Assembly (NCBI GenBank): GCA_003550325.1 | Contig: QKWP01000031.1 | Span: 412,033 to 476,032, forward strand | Reading direction: 5' to 3' | Source: Gigaspora rosea | Lineage: Eukaryota > Glomeromycota > Glomeromycetes > Diversisporales > Gigasporaceae | DNA: 64,000 nucleotides | Shown: in pieces, positions 59,036 to 64,000 of the stretch | How the letters are laid out: each line of letters starts with the position of its first letter | Numbering within the stretch: the first letter of the stretch is position 1 | Position numbers and translations under genes: made by a program | Notes under the pieces: generated by a model | Seen by the model: the letters and a program-made list of their open reading frames with translations, nothing else | Told to the model about the DNA's origin: nothing | Database searches by the model: none

Positions 59036-60635
59036 ACCTACTGACCAGAATTTTGAAACACTATTATTAAAGGGATCAAATTAATTTCATACTGATTACA
59101 GATTTTTGAATCATAAACGTTAAAAGTAAACTTCACACTCATCTTGGTAATTTACATTCTTTTGAAACTTAATCATTAAAGTGAACTGAATTAAACTTCA
59201 TACACGCCTTTCTTGCACTATAATTGCAGCAACAGTGCCTAATCACCAAATAAGAGACTCTTGCATTGTTTAATAGTCATGGAACCCATCTGCACCTACA
59301 AGTAAAATAATATATTACTTTAGAAAAAGGACAACCTTCAATTGCAACAATTACGTGTAATGTTAACTAGAATTGTTACAAAACTTACTTGTTGTTCTAA
59401 AATATGAAATAGGTAAAGTTGAGATAGTTTGTATTGGAATAAAATATTGTGATTCTTATTGTGAATTGTTGTAAAATTTCAGTTACAAAACTTGCACGCC
59501 ATTCCAGTAATAATAAAAGGCAAGTTAGTTGTACAGGATTATCAAGATTCTATATGGGCTAAAATAATTCTGTTACAATCTTACTTGACATACAATACGC
59601 AATTAAGGCTGCTAATTTTGCATTAAATTGTAAAATCCTGTTCCTTGCTATTAGTGTCCACAGTATATAGTAAAATTGGGTCAATTTGCATTAAGGACAT
59701 TGTTAGCTATTGTAGAAAATTTTATTACGAACCTTCACACCATGTTATTATAGTAATGACGAAAGGTAAATTATTTTTATGAAAATTATCTTAGCTTCTA
59801 TTATAAATTTCTATAAAAAATTCTGTTGCAAACTTACCTGACAAATAATATGCTTTAATATTGAGTACGTACTGAAATTATAGTAACTTCTCTCAAGAAA
59901 ATTCTCATCTAAAACTTGCATTAAATTATTATAGTTTTATCATGAGTTACTGTTATAAACCTTAACATTTTGGCGATATATAGTATGTGACTCATTAACT
60001 CATGTTATTAATATTATCTGTATTCCAGTTAATTTCAAAGACACAATGTGTGCATAACAAATGGAAGTCTATTTGTTAACTTTCAGATACAAAATGAGCA
60101 TAATAAACAAAAGCTGATTTTTTAAAAAAAATATAATATACAACTGATTATTAATTTATATTTATAGATCAATTACGAATTATGACAGCATTTACATGTA
60201 AATGGTCGTAATTCAGATTTAAATAGATCATCATAACTGATCACCTTATTTTAAAATTTCTCACGGTCTGGCTAAGGTTTTTGGATATATCAAATAATAA
60301 ACAACTGAATTTTTTTATTATTACATGAATAAATTTGTATAATTACACCACTATACTTAATTATTAAAGGTTATAATTCGAACATAAATCTATTAATTAA
60401 TCATGATTAAAGAATTCACTAAAACAATATCATCATCTTAATATTACAAAGTAAAGTACATACGCAAAATAATACAATTGTTTTTTTTCCAAAAATTTTA
60501 TCGATACAATAATTGATAACAATCAAAAGCTATCAAACCTCGGTCACATAACTCCCTTATTAGGAATACAAGGACAAACATTTCATATATCGTAATATTT
60601 TATTATTATTTGGTATAAGATACATTTTAAAATCA
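59036..60635. other. AT-rich intergenic, no gene seen
   Basis: Recurrent GTTACAAAACTTACTTG and TGTAAAATTTC words between 59380 and 59960 suggest an old repeat. No coding support. Confidence 0.4.
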
Positions 60636-60639
60636 GATT

Positions 60640-61126
60640 ATGCATGCATTATTAGCAACAATAAACAGGTATAATTTCAAAAAAAAAAGGGTCTCATATT
60701 TAGTCATAGTCAAGTTACAACATATAAATGTCATTTTTGAAAGTGTATTCACCAATCACAACATATTTACAGAGTATATTCCTACACTATTATTTACATT
60801 GCACGTATCATCATTCCGTGTCGTCAAAAATTACCATAACACTTGCCTGAATTAGAAAAATGAAAACTATTACCTATACTAAAAAGGATTCTTCAAAAAA
60901 AAATATAGCGACATCAAAAAAGTTGAATGGAAACTATCTCTCACACATTTCATGTTATACAAGAAACGTGATTGTACTAGTATTAATATCATATCTGTTG
61001 AAAATATACCAACAAATTAAATATAATATTTCATATGCTAATTTTGATAATAGATTGATTGCAATTTTTAATGGATGTCTGGTTTTGGTAATATTACTAA
61101 TGAAGTTTGGATATTTAATACATTAA
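60640..61126 (+). other. Two small unsupported frames
   Basis: 60640-60855 (71 codons) and 60860-61126 (88 codons) are adjacent on the plus strand. The second has a hydrophobic segment (VIVLVLISYLLKIYQ) and a second one near its C-terminus (GCLVLVILLMKFGYLI), so a small two-span membrane protein is possible. Composition is close to AT-rich noise and no family is recognised. Confidence 0.2.
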
Positions 61127-61130
61127 TATA

Positions 61131-61923
61131 GGCCGGTGCAAAAAGATTGATACCTCAAATAAAAATTAATAATAATTTTTTTTAGTAATAAAATGTAATT
61201 TTTTTAATTTAAAAAATTATTTTGGTAGATACGAAAGGGTTTAATATAATTTATTTAATTATTTTATATAAAAAATCAAGAAATTTTTAGCATTAACTTT
61301 TTAAGTAAATTTTACTATATTTAGAAATAATAAATTTGATTGTGATATAGTTATAAAATTTTTTTTATATAAAATTTAAGTTTTTTAATTTAACTTTATT
61401 TTATTAGATAAAAAAAAGATTATTTTAAAATTTAAATATTTGTTTATATAAAATATAAAAAAATTTATTAATAGTTATTTTTAAGCTTAGTTTTACTATT
61501 AAATATATATAGTACATATAGTAAATTAATGATTTTTAACACAAATACATCAACTTAAATATTTAATAACTTTTTATCTAGTAATTATTTTTTTATGAAA
61601 TTTTAAATATAGTTTTATTGAATCTATAGCTAGTTACTTGCGTAGTAGCAAGCTTTAAACTTTCAAATTCATTAAGATATTAATTAAAATCTATTTTTTT
61701 AAGAAAAAATTTTTTTGTAATTTTTTTTTATCTAAAAAGTTAGCTTTCATCTATTTTTATATAAAGGTAATATAAAATAATATAATTAATAAAAAAATAA
61801 TAGTTTATACCATAGTTATTCAATTGTAAAAAATATTTAATTATATTATTAATAATTTAAAAACTTTTATTAGCAGTACTTTTTAATTAAAATATTGAGT
61901 ATTAATCTTTTCGCACTGGCCCA
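61131..61923. mobile_element. Tc1/mariner-like element, GGCC.GTGC.AAAAGATT termini
   Basis: Ends GGCCGGTGCAAAAAGATTGA and, reverse complemented, GGCCAGTGCGAAAAGATTAA, then TAC.TCAA. About 790 bp, non-coding, extremely AT-rich. Interior AGATGAAAGCTAACTTTTTA (minus strand) matches the AGATGAGAGCCAACTTTTTG of the 22359-23203 foldback. Target duplication unclear. Confidence 0.65.
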
Positions 61924-62044
61924 TATTGTTATAGAATGATAGTTTATCATATTATCTTATTATTTTGTTATTTTATTGTTATTATTATATTTCATCATTA
62001 TATTGTTTTATATTATTATCTTGAGAAGTTAGATACTTAGAATA

Positions 62045-62265
62045 GTTAATACCGCTTATAATGCTTATATCGCTTATAACGCTTATACCGATTATAATGC
62101 TTATAACGATTATACCGCTTATAACACTTATAGTGCTTATACCGCTTATAATGCTTATAACGTTTATAGCATTTATACCGCTTATGATGCTTATGACGCT
62201 TATAGTGCTTATACCACTTATAACGCTTATATAGTTTATAACGCTTATGTTGCTCTTGTAGATTA
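62045..62265. repeat. 9-bp minisatellite (CGCTTATAA type), over 20 copies
   Basis: GCTTATAACGCTTATACCG words with a 9-base step, degenerate. Because 9 is a multiple of 3, both overlapping minus-strand frames (61985-62278; 62046-62288) stay open and encode 3-residue repeats (YKR/YKH and ISV/ISG). Not considered genes. Confidence 0.85.
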
Positions 62266-62816
62266 TAGTGTTTATCATTGTAAATCAATGCTTATAATGC
62301 TTATTTTAAAATGTATTTAAAGACACGGAATTTCCATTAGTCAAACTAAACCAAGACACCCCACTTCTCCTTCTATTTATTATACATCTTGTACTGGGAT
62401 TTCTTAGGAACAGAAACCTAAGGATAACCTTATTTTAGATTATTAATAAAGAAACTACTTTTCTAAATAACACCAAGTTTATTATCAAGTAATAGTAAGA
62501 TCAATAATTCCTCATTGAATACTATCACGAACTGCCCTTAAAAAAGAGTATAATTTCTTACAGACTAAGAAATTATACCTACCTCTTGGACACCGCTATA
62601 AACCGATAAAGAATCCCTGTAGCCATGTTGTTGTTATAGTAAGGAGTTAAAGAAGGCCTCCCTACTAGTGTCTAAAATTGACCCGCAGAATCTGCGGAGC
62701 GCAAACCAAAAAATTAATCCACAATATTTTTTTTAAGAATATATGCGGATTCTGCAAATATGAAAAAAAGTTCCACAGAATTTCTGCATATTAAAGATAT
62801 TTTTTTGTCCTGCAGG

Positions 62817-63490
62817 TAGGGTTCCGAAGTTTGATCCGGGTTTGATTTGAGTTTGATCAAACCCCAAATCAAACCAAACTCAAACTATAAATTTTATAAA
62901 GTTTGAGATCAAAACCAAATTCAAATAAAAAATAATCAAATTCAAACCAAACCCAAATACTATACTAAGTTTGATTTGAGTTTGATTTGAAGTTTGCAAA
63001 CTAGTTTGAGTTTGAACGATATAAATATATTTTTATATTTTAAACAAGTTACTTAATTGATAATCAGCCTGTCAACTGGAGAGTGATCATAGTTGAAATG
63101 TGGCGTGCTTCCATTTAAAATTTTTTTCTTACTAAGTTAATGATACATGTCCACTAATTAAAAGTTGTAGAGATTGTCGAGGTGCATCTAACAGTGGTTA
63201 GATCATCCAAATCGGCCCAGTGGATGGCGAGATATCGTCAAAAAATGATTGCCCGACAATAAAACTCTGTGATGCAGATTACATATGAAAATCACTATAG
63301 GCGAAATGTGGTGTGCTTCCATCTAAAACTTTTTCTTACTAAGTTAACGATACATGCCCACTAATTGAAAGTTGTAGAGCTTGTCGAGACGCATCTAACG
63401 GTGGTTAGATCATCCAAATCGGCCCAATGAATGACAAGATATCGTCAAAAAATGATTGGATGACTCTATAAAATCTCTATGTAAACAATA
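62817..63490. repeat. Foldback-family half element with an internal direct repeat
   Basis: Starts GGTAGGGTTCCGAAGTTTGA; the first 200 bp match the complement of the right arm of 26092-27010. Then two direct copies about 195 bp apart (AAATGTGG.GTGCTTCCAT at 63097 and 63305) of the unit that is inverted in the 26 kb element; each contains GTTGTAGAG..TGTCGAG and CATCCAAATCGGCCCA.TG. Confidence 0.7.
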
Positions 63491-63494
63491 AGTA

Positions 63495-64000
63495 GCTGCG
63501 CGACGCAGTCGCGCTAAACCAGGAACGGACATTAAACCGTATGAATGCCTAGGGGCATTGTTTGAATAATGGCCAGGATTAAGCTTAATTCAATAGAAAT
63601 GCGAAATTATATTTTTGGGCATTTATATAAAAAGCCTAATCATTACTGCGACTTTTTTATACTACCCCAAAAATTATAAGCCATATTTGACAGATGTGTT
63701 AAAATGAGTTAAATGATTTGACCATGATTAACTTTTAATTACATAAAATTTTTAATAAATATATATATATATATCATAAACCGATCAACTTTAAAAAAAG
63801 GAAATAGGTTTAGAGCGAGGGGACGGGTTTGATATAATAATTAAATTCAGGGATCATTTTGATAGGTGCGTCACGTGGCTGATACGTAATAATTATTAAT
63901 AATTGTGGCAGATTAATGAAATCAAATTAAAATGAAACTGGGGACCTCTCTTGCTCACCTTTAAAGCTTATAAAACCTACATATACTCGTTTATTAATAA
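63495..64000. other. Window end, no gene seen
   Basis: AGCTGCGCGACGCAGTCGCG at 63494 is a short GC-rich palindrome. Otherwise AT-rich sequence without frames. Confidence 0.4.

Noticed and set aside
61985-62288. Two overlapping repeat proteins (ISVISG... and YKRYKH...)
   Set aside because: Both frames are open because a 9-bp minisatellite preserves frame; overlapping frames in the same DNA argue against coding.

Overview
The window is a strongly AT-rich eukaryotic chromosome segment. Its genes have many short introns (about 65-95 bp, GT..AG), its intergenic space is packed with short inverted-repeat transposons, and its intact genes include Sel1-repeat/protein-kinase fusions. This combination fits an arbuscular mycorrhizal fungus of the Rhizophagus type. 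The assignment is inference from gene family and composition, not from a database match.

Three spliced genes look intact, all on the minus strand. One is an 11-exon LAT-type amino-acid permease (4106-6968, 517 codons) with two micro-exons of 19 and 18 bp. The other two are paralogous multi-kinase proteins: 12226-15595 (7 exons; kinase-kinase-Sel1; 916 aa) and 41316-45740 (8 exons; kinase-kinase-Sel1-kinase; 1240 aa). I derived the splice models by hand; all three give open frames whose exon lengths sum to a multiple of three. The kinase genes lie in a segmental duplication of about 5 kb (12491-17785 and 42644-47403). Because the copies differ by several transposon insertions, each copy supplies the empty site for the other.

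The rest is mobile or repetitive DNA. 1-3.4 kb holds MITEs and a decayed paralog of a segment inside the 30-35 kb transposon. 7.7-11.7 kb is nested MITEs. 17.9-18.5 kb is a BED-finger hAT transposase remnant. 19.3-27 kb is low-complexity sequence plus a dense run of foldback elements. 25-27.8 kb is a broken zinc-finger-rich retroelement-like reading frame split by a foldback. 30.2-35.1 kb is a degenerate pogo-type transposon with terminal repeats, next to an unresolved scaffold join (one N at 30552 and an exact 434-bp-offset duplication). 40.0-40.75 and 56.5-57.2 kb are inverted copies of an LTR-retrotransposon 3' end. 50.5-51.5 kb is a possible Helitron-associated remnant. 52.5-55.2 kb is a spliced but broken MULE/FAR1 transposase. 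57.2-59.0 kb is a satellite with a 323-bp monomer and a 646-bp higher-order period. 61-63.5 kb holds further foldbacks and a 9-bp minisatellite.

The most interesting biology is the tandem kinase/Sel1 pair, where different kinase modules have decayed in the two copies (HRD to HKN in one, glycine loop lost in the other). The transposon landscape is also unusually readable: target-site duplications place many small elements in hAT (8 bp), Mutator-like (9 bp), Tc1/mariner (TA) and PIF (TTA) classes. I saw no rRNA, tRNA or CRISPR.
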